Shown here in pieces: positions 27,053 through 35,932 of a stretch of DNA of 64,000 bases. A program made the position numbers and the translations under genes. The notes under the pieces are model-generated. The model ran no database searches, was not told the origin of the DNA, and saw only the letters and a program-made list of their open reading frames with translations. Positions within the stretch are counted from its first letter, which is position 1, and each line of letters begins with the position of its first letter. The DNA comes from UBA1181 sp963619325. Lineage in GTDB: Bacteria; Bacteroidota; Bacteroidia; Bacteroidales; Paludibacteraceae. The stretch is from NCBI GenBank assembly GCA_963619325.1, contig CAVEVQ010000004.1, positions 1 through 64,000 of the forward strand, read 5' to 3'.

Positions 27053-28321
27053 ATGAATTATCAGAGAGAAGATTTTGAGATAATGGCACCTGTTGGCTCG
27101 TACGAGAGTTTGATGGCAGCCATTCAAGCAGGAGCAGACTCCGTCTATTTTGGAATAGACAAATTGAATATGCGTTCACGATCTGCGAGCAATTTCAGCA
27201 CAGACGATTTGCGAGAGATTGTAAAAATTTGCAAAGAGCATAATATAAAGAGTTATTTGACAGTGAATGTAGTAACCTACAATGACGATTTAGACTTAAT
27301 GCACGAGATTGTAGACACGGCGAAAGAAGTTGAAGTGAGTGCCATTATCGCCGCTGATATGGCAGTCGTGTTGTATGCCTACAATCAAGGAGTTGAAGTG
27401 CATCTTTCCACTCAGCTGAACATTGCTAACATTGAGGCATTAAAGTTTTATGCACAATACGCCGACGTTGTTGTTTTGGCTCGCGAGTGCAACATGAATC
27501 AAGTAGCACAAATTTGGAAAGACATTCAAGAGCAGAATATTTGTGGACCGAAAGACAATTTGGTGAAGATTGAGATGTTCTGCCACGGAGCATTATGTAT
27601 GGCAGTGTCTGGCAAATGTTACTTAAGTCTCCACGAATTGAATGCTTCAGCCAATCGTGGAGCATGCTACCAAGTATGTCGTCACGGATATAGATTGATT
27701 GATGATGAGCGAGATATAGAAATAAAGGTAGACAATCAATATTTACTATCTCCAAAAGACTTGAAGACAATTCATTTTATGAATAAGATGATGGATGCTG
27801 GAGTAAGAGTATTTAAGATTGAGGGACGAGCAAGAGGTCCAGAATATGTCAAGGCGGTAGTAAGTTGCTATAACGAAGCAATACTTTCTTACATTGATGG
27901 TACTTTTACAGAGAGAAAAATACAGCAATGGGATGAGCGATTGAAAACTGTTTTCAATCGTGGTTTTTGGAACGGATATTACTTAGGTCAACGATTAGGT
28001 GAATGGAGTGCAACATATGGTTCTGAAGCCACAAAACGCAAAGTTTACGTTGGCAAAGGAATGAAATATTATTCTAAGTTAGGTGTAGCAGAATTTTTAG
28101 TAGAAACCAAATATGGTGTAAACGTTGGAGATGATTTGATAATTACTGGTCCAACAACAGGTGTAATAGAATTAAAAGCAGAAGAAATACAAGTAGATTG
28201 CAAACCAGCACAGTCTTGCGAACGAGGTAATTTATTTTCTATTAAAGTATCAGAAAGAATTCGTCCATCAGACAAACTTTATAAAATAGTTGATGCATCG
28301 GAAGTTCCAAACAATCAATAA
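27053..28321 (+). CDS. Peptidase U32 family protein (TrhP/YegQ type)
   Basis: U32 proteins of this type are now known mainly as RNA-hydroxylation factors: TrhP (YegQ) is needed for prephenate-dependent 5-hydroxyuridine in tRNA, and RlhA for 23S rRNA. The 422 residues show the TIM-barrel start APVGSYESLMAAIQAGADSVYFG (about 11-33). The four-cysteine set is recognisable in CHGALCMAVSGKC and NRGACYQVCRHGY, followed by LLSPKDLKTIHFM and FKIEGRARGPEYV. The last about 75 residues form a small beta domain. Grouping with mnmG supports tRNA modification over proteolysis, but TrhP versus another U32 branch cannot be settled here. Confidence 0.9.
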   Translation: MNYQREDFEIMAPVGSYESLMAAIQAGADSVYFGIDKLNMRSRSASNFSTDDLREIVKICKEHNIKSYLTVNVVTYNDDLDLMHEIVDTAKEVEVSAIIAADMAVVLYAYNQGVEVHLSTQLNIANIEALKFYAQYADVVVLARECNMNQVAQIWKDIQEQNICGPKDNLVKIEMFCHGALCMAVSGKCYLSLHELNASANRGACYQVCRHGYRLIDDERDIEIKVDNQYLLSPKDLKTIHFMNKMMDAGVRVFKIEGRARGPEYVKAVVSCYNEAILSYIDGTFTERKIQQWDERLKTVFNRGFWNGYYLGQRLGEWSATYGSEATKRKVYVGKGMKYYSKLGVAEFLVETKYGVNVGDDLIITGPTTGVIELKAEEIQVDCKPAQSCERGNLFSIKVSERIRPSDKLYKIVDASEVPNNQ

Positions 28322-28372
28322 CACAAACAATCTAAATAAAATATCTTTCTTAATTTTCTAATAAAAAAATAA

Positions 28373-28388
28373 TGTTCCACGTGGAACA
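28373..28388. promoter_or_regulatory. parS-like site 1 (TGTTCCACGTGGAACA)
   Basis: A perfect 16-bp palindrome matches the ParB/Spo0J-binding consensus TGTTnCACGTGAAACA with a single symmetric G at position 12. It lies in the 105-bp gap between the U32 gene and dusB. An identical copy lies at 29430-29445, 1057 bp away. Confidence 0.85.
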
Positions 28389-28426
28389 CTCCCTATTTAT
28401 TTAATTAAATTCAATAATATTAGAAT

Positions 28427-29410
28427 ATGAAAATAAGAGAAATAGAATTTGGAGAATATCCATTATTTCTTGCACCCATGGAAGATGTAACAGATATGTC
28501 TTTTAGAACACTTTGTAAAAGTTTCGGTGCAGATATGGTGTATTCTGAATTCATTTCAGCTGATGCATTAATTAGAGATATTGAAAGTACAAAACGCAAA
28601 CTCACTATTAATGACATTGAGAGACCAGTAGCCATTCAACTCTATGGTAGAGACGTTGAGCCTATTAGAGATGCAGCAATTATTGCAGAAGAAGCTAATC
28701 CTGATATAATAGATTTAAATTTTGGCTGTCCAGTAAAAAAAGTAGCAGGTAAAGGTGGGGGTGCAGGATTATTGAAAGATATACCTAAAATGCTCGAAAT
28801 TATAAAAGCAGTGGTAAATGCAGTCAAAAAACCTGTGACTGTTAAAACACGTTTAGGTTGGGACAATGAAAGTAAAATAATAACTACATTAGCCGAACAA
28901 ATACAAGATTGTGGAGCAGAAGCGTTAGCTATACATGGAAGGACGAGGGCGCAAATGTATACTGGTGAGGCAGATTGGACATTGATTGGAGAAGTTAAAA
29001 AAAATCCGAGGATTAAAATTCCTATCATAGGTAACGGAGATGTTACTACACCAGAGCGTGCAAAAGAGTGTTTTGAAAAATATGGTGTAGATGCAGTAAT
29101 GATAGGAAGAGGAAGTTTCGGTCGTCCTTGGATATTTGAAGATATTAAATATTATCTTAAAACAGGGCAAAAATTAGAAACAAAAGAAATAGGTTATTAT
29201 ATAGACATTCTAAAAAAATACGTTGATCAAAACATTGCCAGTATAGATGAGCCAAGAGGCATACTACATTCTCGCAGACACTTAGCAGCCTCCCCTATTT
29301 TCAAAAACATAGACAATTTTAGACAAACAAAAATTGCAATGCTCCGTGCTAACACCAAAGATGAATTATTTGCCATTTTAGATGAGATAAAAGAAAGATT
29401 AACCAAATAG
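28427..29410 (+). CDS. dusB: tRNA-dihydrouridine synthase (DusB type)
   Basis: This flavoenzyme reduces specific uridines to dihydrouridine in tRNA. The 327 residues form an FMN TIM barrel: LAPMEDVTDMSFRTLCKSFG (about 13-32), the catalytic-cysteine motif NFGCPVKKVAGKGGGAG (about 97-113), GNGDVTTPERA and MIGRGSFGRPWIF for the FMN phosphate. The small C-terminal helical domain is present. It is isolated from the mnmG cluster by 105 bp holding a parS site, and is flanked on the other side by a second parS site and a terminator. Among Dus families the sequence resembles DusB-like enzymes most; the target uridine is not shown. Confidence 0.93.
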   Translation: MKIREIEFGEYPLFLAPMEDVTDMSFRTLCKSFGADMVYSEFISADALIRDIESTKRKLTINDIERPVAIQLYGRDVEPIRDAAIIAEEANPDIIDLNFGCPVKKVAGKGGGAGLLKDIPKMLEIIKAVVNAVKKPVTVKTRLGWDNESKIITTLAEQIQDCGAEALAIHGRTRAQMYTGEADWTLIGEVKKNPRIKIPIIGNGDVTTPERAKECFEKYGVDAVMIGRGSFGRPWIFEDIKYYLKTGQKLETKEIGYYIDILKKYVDQNIASIDEPRGILHSRRHLAASPIFKNIDNFRQTKIAMLRANTKDELFAILDEIKERLTK

Positions 29411-29420
29411 TGATTTTATC

Positions 29421-29454
29421 TTTTTATATTGTTCCACGTGGAACAATATAAAAA
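29421..29454. promoter_or_regulatory. parS-like site 2 inside a 34-bp perfect palindrome
   Basis: The core TGTTCCACGTGGAACA (29430-29445) is the centre of a perfect 34-bp palindrome whose outer parts are TTTTTATAT and ATATAAAAA. It lies between the convergent genes dusB and polA. The core is identical to the copy at 28373. The T/A flanks might also help termination when transcribed. Confidence 0.85.
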
Positions 29455-29488
29455 CTTTCTCATTCATTTATATGAGAGAGTTTTTTTT
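29451..29488. terminator. Bidirectional terminator of dusB and polA
   Basis: Arms AAAACTTTCTCAT (29451-29463) and ATGAGAGAGTTTT (29472-29484) pair with one wobble. T8 follows on the plus strand and a T-run on the minus strand. It overlaps the edge of the parS palindrome and lies in the convergent dusB-polA gap. Confidence 0.88.
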
Positions 29489-29505
29489 ACTATATGTATT
29501 ATAAA

Positions 29506-32283
29506 TCAATGTGCTTCTAACCAATTATCACCAATTCCTACTTCTACAGTCAATGGTACGGAAATTTTTACAGCGTTTTGCATTTCTTCTTCTATGATAA
29601 TTTTAACTCTTTCTAATTCAAAAGTTGGTACATTCAAAATTAATTCGTCATGAATTTGAAGTGTCATCTTAGACTGAAGATTTTCCTTTAAAAGACGATT
29701 ATGTAACTTAATCATTGCAACTTTTATAATATCTGCCGCAGAACCTTGAATAGGTGCATTCACAGCATTGCGTTCGGCAAAATTCCGTACAGTTGCGTTT
29801 CTTGAATTTATATCAGGTAAATAACGTTTTCTATTAAACATTGTTTCAACATAGCCATTTTTTCTTGCTGTCTCTATAGAGTTTTCTATGAATGACTTAA
29901 TTGTAGGATAAGTTTCAAAATAACCATCTATCAGAGTTTTTGCTTCTGAACGAGAAATAGTCAAACGCTCAGCCAAACCAAAAGCAGAAATTCCGTAGAT
30001 AATTCCAAAATTGGAAGTCTTTGCTTTTCTTCTCATATCCGAGGTTACATCAGCCAAATCCACCTTAAAAATTTTGGCAGCAGTGGAAGCGTGAATATCT
30101 CTCTCTTCATTGAAATCAGAAAGCATATTTGGATCCTTACTGAAATGAGCCAACAAACGTAACTCAATTTGAGAATAGTCGGCAGAAATTAGCTTACAAT
30201 CTTTATCAGCAACAAATGCTTTTCTAATTTCACGACCCATTTCATCACGAACAGGAATATTTTGCAAATTTGGATTGCTTGAACTCAAACGACCAGTAGC
30301 AGTGATTGCTTGATTAAAACTCGTATGTATTTTACCACTTTTTGAATTAATCAAAGCAGGCAAAGCATCCACATACGTTGATAGCAATTTTTTTATTCCA
30401 CGATAATTCAAAATTAGATTAACAACTTCGTGCTTATCACGCAAAGACTCTAACACCTCTTCCGAAGTAGAATATTGTCCTGTTTTTGTTTTCTTTGCTT
30501 TTTCATCTAATTTCAGTCTTTCAAATATCAACTCACCCACCTGTTTGGGTGAATTCAAATTAATTTGTTCACCTATCAACTCATAAACCTTATTTTCAAT
30601 AGTAGCCAACTGTTTTGTAAAATCAACTGACAAAGAGTGTAACGCCTCTATATCAATACGAACACCCTCCCACTCCATATCAACCAAAACATATACCAAC
30701 GGCATCTCCACTTCATAAAAAAGATATTCAAGATTATTTTCTTTAATCAGCGGTTCTAACTTATTTTTCAATTTTAAAGTTACATCAGCATCCTCGGCCG
30801 CATAATTACATAATTGTTTATGGTTTACCGAGCGAATTGGCAACTGATTTTTTCCTTTTGATCCACAAAGTTCCTCATAGGTTATCGTTTTATAATTGAG
30901 GTAAATTTCTGAAAGATAATCCATATTGTGCTTCATCTCTGGTTGCAACAGATAATGCGCAATCATTGTGTCAAATAGCTGACCTTTTACCTCAATGCCA
31001 TAAGATTTCAAAAACAAAATATCAAATTTTATATTTTGACCAATCTTCATCAAATTTTGATTTTCAAAATAAGGTTTGAAAATTTGAAGCCATTTCAAAG
31101 CCTCCGAACGATCAGCAGGCAAATAGACGAAAAATGCCTCACCTTCCTTAAAAGAAAACGATATTCCTACCAAATTATCTGAAAAAGGCGAAATACCAGT
31201 CGTTTCTGTGTCAAAACAGAAAAAATTCTGACTATCAAAAAAAGGCAAAATTTGAGTTATATCTTCTTGATTTTCAATAAGTTTATAGTGATGTTCAACC
31301 GAAGTTAACTCACTGAGATTCGTATGAAAATTTTCATTTGATACATCGGTGGCATCCATGTCAAAGAGATTGAGTTGAATGGCATCATTTTTCTTTTCAT
31401 TTTCAACTTTCAAAGTTGACACTCCAAACTTTGAAAGAAGATTTTTAAATTCTAACTCTTGAAAAATAGGAATCAACTTTTCTGTTGAAACACTCTTCAA
31501 TAAAAAATCATCTTCTTTAAAATCAATTGGAACATCCAACCGAATTGTTGCCAAATACTTTGAAAGTTTTATATTTTCAAAGTTCGCCTCTACCTTTGTT
31601 TTCAGAGCACCCTTTAGTTGAGAAGTTGAAGCAAGAAGATTATCTATTGAACCAAATTCATGCAAAATTTTTACTGCCGTCTTCTCCCCCACACCTGGAC
31701 AACCAGGAATATTATCTGAAGCATCTCCCATCAAACCCAACAAATCAATAATTTGATTTGTGGACGAGACCTTCCATTTTTCTTTCACCTCCTCAACACC
31801 CAAAGTGTCGTATCCAAAACCATGGAGAGGACGATACAAAAAAACTTTTTCATTAACCAACTGAGCATAATCCTTATCGGGCGTGAGCATAAAAACAGTA
31901 AAATCTTTTTTGGCTGCCATTTGAGACAGCGTGCCAATCACATCATCGGCTTCAAAACCATCACACTCCACAATTGGAATATTGTAGGCATCCAAAATTT
32001 CTTTAATGATTGGAACAGAAGCATGAATATCTTCAGGAGTTGCCTGACGCTGTGCCTTGTATTCAGGGTAAAATTCACGTCGGAAAGTAGGAGTTGCAGG
32101 ATCAAAAGCAACAGCCAAATGTGTTGGTTTGCAGTTTTTTAGAACATCTTCCAAAGTATTTACAAAACCTAAAACAGCCGATGTATTGAATCCTTTAGAA
32201 TTGATTCTTGGATTTTTTAAGAAAGCGTAATAAGAGCGATAAATAATCGCGTACGCATCTATAAGAAATAAAATTTTTCCCAT
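29506..32283 (-). CDS. polA: DNA polymerase I
   Basis: It performs repair and Okazaki-fragment processing. The 925 residues contain all three domains. The 5'-3' exonuclease (about 1-290) starts LFLIDAYAIIYRSYYAF and has GFEADDVIGTL. The 3'-5' proofreading exonuclease (about 330-520) has an intact FDTETTGISPFSDN. The polymerase (about 560-925) has motif A DYSQIELRLLAHFS, motif B RRKAKTSNFGIIYGIS and motif C QIHDELIL. It is a single gene on the minus strand convergent with dusB, with the polyprenyl synthetase gene divergent at its 5' side. Confidence 0.97.
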   Translation of the reverse strand: MGKILFLIDAYAIIYRSYYAFLKNPRINSKGFNTSAVLGFVNTLEDVLKNCKPTHLAVAFDPATPTFRREFYPEYKAQRQATPEDIHASVPIIKEILDAYNIPIVECDGFEADDVIGTLSQMAAKKDFTVFMLTPDKDYAQLVNEKVFLYRPLHGFGYDTLGVEEVKEKWKVSSTNQIIDLLGLMGDASDNIPGCPGVGEKTAVKILHEFGSIDNLLASTSQLKGALKTKVEANFENIKLSKYLATIRLDVPIDFKEDDFLLKSVSTEKLIPIFQELEFKNLLSKFGVSTLKVENEKKNDAIQLNLFDMDATDVSNENFHTNLSELTSVEHHYKLIENQEDITQILPFFDSQNFFCFDTETTGISPFSDNLVGISFSFKEGEAFFVYLPADRSEALKWLQIFKPYFENQNLMKIGQNIKFDILFLKSYGIEVKGQLFDTMIAHYLLQPEMKHNMDYLSEIYLNYKTITYEELCGSKGKNQLPIRSVNHKQLCNYAAEDADVTLKLKNKLEPLIKENNLEYLFYEVEMPLVYVLVDMEWEGVRIDIEALHSLSVDFTKQLATIENKVYELIGEQINLNSPKQVGELIFERLKLDEKAKKTKTGQYSTSEEVLESLRDKHEVVNLILNYRGIKKLLSTYVDALPALINSKSGKIHTSFNQAITATGRLSSSNPNLQNIPVRDEMGREIRKAFVADKDCKLISADYSQIELRLLAHFSKDPNMLSDFNEERDIHASTAAKIFKVDLADVTSDMRRKAKTSNFGIIYGISAFGLAERLTISRSEAKTLIDGYFETYPTIKSFIENSIETARKNGYVETMFNRKRYLPDINSRNATVRNFAERNAVNAPIQGSAADIIKVAMIKLHNRLLKENLQSKMTLQIHDELILNVPTFELERVKIIIEEEMQNAVKISVPLTVEVGIGDNWLEAH

Positions 32284-32402
32284 TAGAAATACAAAACGGT
32301 TTAAGAAAAAGTAATCATAAACAAAGATAATAAAGATTCGTAAAGAGAATAAAAGTATGACTATACAAAGTTATATTAAGCAAAAAAGTAGAAATTAATT
32401 AC

Positions 32403-32410
32403 TACTTTTG
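32403..32410 (+). promoter_or_regulatory. Putative -7 box (TACTTTTG) of the polyprenyl synthetase gene
   Basis: An exact TAnnTTTG match lies 22 bp before the ATG at 32433. Confidence 0.5.
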
Positions 32411-32432
32411 CAAAAAATTCTGAAAACAGAAA

Positions 32433-33407
32433 ATGACGAGCATTGAGTTAATAAAAAAACCTATTCAGAAAGAATTTGCTATATTTCAGGAGAAATTCAG
32501 AGAAGCTTTTGAAAGCAACAACGAGTTTCTTAGTGCTGTTCATAGCCATATACTCAATAAAACTGGAAAGCAGATCAGACCATTGCTCACACTTCTTTCG
32601 GCTAAAAGTGTAGGAGATATAAATGATAACACCATTAGATGTGCTGTTTCATTAGAGATGCTGCACACAGCAAGTTTGATTCATGATGATGTTGTAGATG
32701 ATAGTATGGAAAGAAGAGGACAACCCTCTGTAAATTCACGATGGAATAACAAAATTTCAGTATTAGTAGGCGACTATCTTCTTTCTCAATCACTCTCCAT
32801 TGCCACACTAACAGAAAATATTTTAGTTTTAAAAAAAATAACACAATTAGGAAAAGAACTCTCAGAGGGAGAACTTCTTCAAATGCAAAATGTCAAAAAC
32901 ATCAATAGAGACGAAAAAAAATATATTAACGTAATTAAGAAAAAAACTGCCACTTTATTTGATACTTGCACTTATTCTGGAGCAGTTTCAACACACTGCA
33001 CAAGTGAAGAAGCAGAAATACTCCGAAAATTCGGAGAGCTTTACGGAATATGCTTTCAAATTAAAGATGATATTTTTGACTACATTTCCACAGAAGAAGA
33101 GATAGGAAAACCAGTAGGAAACGATATCAAAGAAGGAAAAATCACCCTTCCCCTACTCTACGCTCTCAATACAAACGAAAAAGAAAGAAACAAATACATT
33201 GAAATTCTCAGTAAGAAAGATTTCACAAAAGAAAATATAGAAAAACTCATTCACTTCAGCATAGATAACGGTGGTATTGAGTATGCTGAAAAACGAATTT
33301 TAGATTTCAAAGCAGAGGGTGATAAAATATTAGAAAAAATAAATAATATTGATATAAGAGAATCTTTGAGTATGATGTTGGAGCATACAATCAACCGTAA
33401 AAAATAG
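32433..33407 (+). CDS. Polyprenyl diphosphate synthase (trans, long-chain)
   Basis: It condenses isopentenyl diphosphate onto allylic diphosphates, most likely making the octaprenyl/solanesyl-type tail of menaquinone. The 324 residues carry both aspartate-rich motifs: the first HDDVVDDSMERRG (about 88-100) and the second FQIKDDIFDY (about 206-215). GKQIRPLLTLLSAK (about 45-58) is the IPP-binding region. The residues before the first Asp motif (MLHTASLIHDD) are small or non-aromatic just upstream, as in medium to long-chain enzymes; exact product length needs biochemistry. It is a single gene with its own promoter and a strong terminator. Confidence 0.92.
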   Translation: MTSIELIKKPIQKEFAIFQEKFREAFESNNEFLSAVHSHILNKTGKQIRPLLTLLSAKSVGDINDNTIRCAVSLEMLHTASLIHDDVVDDSMERRGQPSVNSRWNNKISVLVGDYLLSQSLSIATLTENILVLKKITQLGKELSEGELLQMQNVKNINRDEKKYINVIKKKTATLFDTCTYSGAVSTHCTSEEAEILRKFGELYGICFQIKDDIFDYISTEEEIGKPVGNDIKEGKITLPLLYALNTNEKERNKYIEILSKKDFTKENIEKLIHFSIDNGGIEYAEKRILDFKAEGDKILEKINNIDIRESLSMMLEHTINRKK

Positions 33408-33451
33408 TTTTCTCATATTATCACAAACAAAAATTTTAATAACAGATAATA

Positions 33452-33491
33452 AAAGAAATAAGCCTATACATCAATATAGGCTTATTTCTTT
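33452..33491. terminator. Bidirectional terminator, 17-bp stem
   Basis: Perfect 17-bp arms (33452-33468 and 33475-33491, core AAGCCTATA / TATAGGCTT) surround loop CATCAA, with A/T runs at the ends. It sits between the convergent polyprenyl synthetase and deoC genes. Confidence 0.93.
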
Positions 33492-33506
33492 ACCAATAAT
33501 TATTCA

Positions 33507-34385
33507 TCAAAAATACTCTATTTCTTTATCAGCTAAAGCAGAAATTAACTTGTTTGTAAGGCGACTTGTACCCACACGGAAAAGTTCTGGTTTCAACCAA
33601 TCTTCACCTAAAACAGCATCCACGATTGAGTAGTAAGAAACAGCAGTTTCTACATCCGAAACACCACCAGCAACCTTCAATCCAATTTTTTTATTATTCA
33701 ACTCGTTGTATTCTTTAATTGTTTTTGCCATAACGTAGGCAGCCTCAAAAGTGGCTCCCACAGAATTTTTTCCGGTCGAAGTTTTAATAAAATCTGCACC
33801 TGCCACCATCGCAATCAAAGAAGCCTTTTTAATTAAGACTGGGTCTTTTAAAAGACCAGTCTCTAATATCACCTTCATTTTCGCCTCCTGACACGATGTT
33901 TTTATTTCAGACAATTCATCATACACATCAGAGTAGTTTTGCGATAAGAAGAGAGATAAAGGCATTACAACGTCAATCTCCGAAGCACCATACATAACAG
34001 ACATTCCTGTTTCAGCGATTTTAACCTCTACAAACGTGTTTGAATGAGGAAAACCAACCACAGTAGCAATATCCATATCCTCCTCCAAAGAGTCCTTTAC
34101 AGTGCTTACAAATGAAGGATAAACACAAATAGCAGCAGGATGAGGCAAAATTTCAAACTCATCGTCAAACTTGTTAACAAGCTCAACCATATTTGAAATT
34201 TTCTCCTCTGAGTCGTCAGAGTTCAAAGAAGTCAAGTCAATACAACTTAAAATCTTACTATAGACCAATTTTTCATTGTTTTTTTTAAAATTTTCCTTTA
34301 TAATTTTATTGACCTCAGAAGAAACAACTTCCTTATCTAAACCAGTAAAATCATATTTAGAAAAAAGTTCGTCGAAACGATCCAT
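33507..34385 (-). CDS. deoC: Deoxyribose-phosphate aldolase
   Basis: It cleaves 2-deoxyribose-5-phosphate to acetaldehyde and glyceraldehyde-3-phosphate in deoxynucleoside catabolism. The 292 residues are longer than the 220-260 of most DeoC proteins, with extra N-terminal sequence (about 45 residues) as seen in Bacteroidota forms. The Schiff-base lysine lies in DFIKTSTGK (about 213-221), the proton-relay lysine in IGLKVAGGVSD, and an early aspartate in SCIDLTSL. It is last of a minus-strand run nadA-mazG-like-deoC, 24 bp after the MazG-like gene, ending in a strong terminator. Confidence 0.94.
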   Translation of the reverse strand: MDRFDELFSKYDFTGLDKEVVSSEVNKIIKENFKKNNEKLVYSKILSCIDLTSLNSDDSEEKISNMVELVNKFDDEFEILPHPAAICVYPSFVSTVKDSLEEDMDIATVVGFPHSNTFVEVKIAETGMSVMYGASEIDVVMPLSLFLSQNYSDVYDELSEIKTSCQEAKMKVILETGLLKDPVLIKKASLIAMVAGADFIKTSTGKNSVGATFEAAYVMAKTIKEYNELNNKKIGLKVAGGVSDVETAVSYYSIVDAVLGEDWLKPELFRVGTSRLTNKLISALADKEIEYF

Positions 34386-34409
34386 TGATATATAATTATT
34401 AAAGTATTA

Positions 34410-34748
34410 TTATATTAATTTTTCATTGTTCAAATGACGAGTAGAATCACGTTCTGTTTTCTTTTTTATATTCATCTGCATTGCTTCAGCCAAGTTAACA
34501 CCCGTTTGGTTAGCAATACAGGTTAAAACCCAGAGAACATCAGCAAGTTCGTCTTGTAAAGAGAAATGTAAATCGGAATTTTTACTTGATTGGTCGCCAT
34601 ATTTGCGAGCCATCACGCGAGCCAGTTCCCCTACTTCCTCTGTCAAGCAAGCCATATTTGTCAATTCACTAAAATAGCGAACACCATATTGTTTAATCCA
34701 AGAGTCCACTGTTTTCTGTAAATCATTAAGTGTCAAATTATTATCCAT
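34410..34748 (-). CDS. MazG-like nucleotide pyrophosphohydrolase
   Basis: It probably hydrolyses (d)NTPs or altered nucleotides to monophosphates. The start is taken at the ATG giving MDNNLTLNDLQ (112 residues); an in-frame GTG four codons upstream is less likely. The MazG/dUTPase-like motif is visible as LTEEVGELARVMARKYG (about 39-55) and LQDELADVLWVLTCIAN (about 67-83), i.e. the ExxE...ExxD metal-binding residues of the all-alpha NTP-PPase fold. It lies between nadA and deoC on the same strand. In Bacteroidales mazG-like and deoC genes often neighbour each other (recollection). Confidence 0.88.
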   Translation of the reverse strand: MDNNLTLNDLQKTVDSWIKQYGVRYFSELTNMACLTEEVGELARVMARKYGDQSSKNSDLHFSLQDELADVLWVLTCIANQTGVNLAEAMQMNIKKKTERDSTRHLNNEKLI

Positions 34749-34766
34749 AGAAAAAGACACAAAAAT

Positions 34767-35723
34767 CTACAAACCTAATTTCTTGCTGATTTCCAACATT
34801 CTAAGAATAGGCAACTTCGCACGTTCAATAATAGAAGAATCAACAAAAACTTCTGGTTCTTCGTTCTTCAAAGCGTTATAAAGTTTTTCTAACGTGTTGA
34901 GCTTCATGTAAGAACAGTCGTTACAACCGCAAGTAGAATCGTTTGGAGGAGCAGGAATGAAATTCTTATGAGGAGCTTGTTTGCGCATCTCATGAAGAAT
35001 ACCACTTTCTGTAGCCACAATGAAATCGTTACAATCCTCGCAGGTAACCGCATATTTGAGTAGTGCAGCCGTAGAACCAACTTTATCAGCCAATTTAACT
35101 ACAGGACCTTGGCACTCAGGATGAACTAAAACTTTAGCTTTAGGAAAATCCTTTTTAAGTTCTAAAATTTTCTCTATTGAAAATTTCTCATGAACATGGC
35201 AAGCACCATTCCAAAGTTTCATGGAGCGACCAGTAATAGAGTTGATATAATTTCCCAAATTTCGGTCGGGACCAAAGATAATTTTTTCGCCAACAGGAAA
35301 ACTTTCAACAATTTGCTTTGCGTTAGAAGATGTAACAACCACATCCGTCAAAGCCTTTACAGCGGCAGACGTATTGACGTACGAAATAACCGTATGTCCA
35401 GGGTTTTCTTCAATAAACTTTTTAAAATCATCTGCAGGGCAACTATCTGCGAGAGAGCAACCCGCTTCAACATCAGGAACAAGTACTTTCTTATTTGGAC
35501 AAAGAATTTTGGCCGTTTCGCCCATAAAATGAACACCACAAAGAACAATTATGTCCGCCTCCGTTTTAGCAGCCTGCTGAGCCAAAGCTAGACTATCACC
35601 GACACAGTCTGCTATATCTTGAATTTCTCCAACCGTGTAGTAGTGAGCCATAATGACAGCGTTACGTTCCTTCTTCAAACGAACGATTTCTTTTTTCAGA
35701 TATTCATTATCTAATTCATTCAT
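34767..35723 (-). CDS. nadA: Quinolinate synthase
   Basis: It condenses iminoaspartate with dihydroxyacetone phosphate to quinolinate in NAD synthesis, using a [4Fe-4S] cluster. The 318 residues include AHYYTVGEIQDIADCVGDSLALAQ-type substrate residues at about 25-48. The three cluster cysteines are in CGVHFMGETAK (about 82), the HPECQGPVV region (about 206) and CGCNDCSYMKLNTLEKLY (about 266-283). It is first of nadA-mazG-like-deoC. Its partner nadB is encoded on the other strand 0.6 kb away, not in the usual nadBA operon. A long leader with a TATATTTG box and a 17-bp palindrome precedes it. Confidence 0.96.
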   Translation of the reverse strand: MNELDNEYLKKEIVRLKKERNAVIMAHYYTVGEIQDIADCVGDSLALAQQAAKTEADIIVLCGVHFMGETAKILCPNKKVLVPDVEAGCSLADSCPADDFKKFIEENPGHTVISYVNTSAAVKALTDVVVTSSNAKQIVESFPVGEKIIFGPDRNLGNYINSITGRSMKLWNGACHVHEKFSIEKILELKKDFPKAKVLVHPECQGPVVKLADKVGSTAALLKYAVTCEDCNDFIVATESGILHEMRKQAPHKNFIPAPPNDSTCGCNDCSYMKLNTLEKLYNALKNEEPEVFVDSSIIERAKLPILRMLEISKKLGL

Positions 35724-35901
35724 ATCTATAAATATAATTTTATTATATAATAAAGATAAGAATAATAAGGATGATAGACTGTTAGTTAAGTTAAAAGAAA
35801 AAATAAGAAACAGTTGCGCTTATCATTCTTAAAAAACAATCCACAGAAAGATGGACTATGTGTCAATATTAAATTAGTAAGAATGAGACACTTACGAATT
35901 A

Positions 35902-35918
35902 TATTAACAGTGTTAATA
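35902..35918. promoter_or_regulatory. 17-bp palindrome at the nadA transcription start
   Basis: TATTAACA-G-TGTTAATA is perfect, lying 6 bp downstream of the minus-strand -7 box, i.e. over the expected transcription start of nadA. That is a classic repressor position. No NAD regulator gene is in the window. Confidence 0.5.
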
Positions 35919-35924
35919 ATAGGG

Positions 35925-35932
35925 CAAATATA
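35925..35932 (-). promoter_or_regulatory. Putative -7 box (TATATTTG) of the nadA operon
   Basis: An exact TAnnTTTG match on the minus strand implies a 5' leader of about 195 nt before the nadA ATG. Confidence 0.5.
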
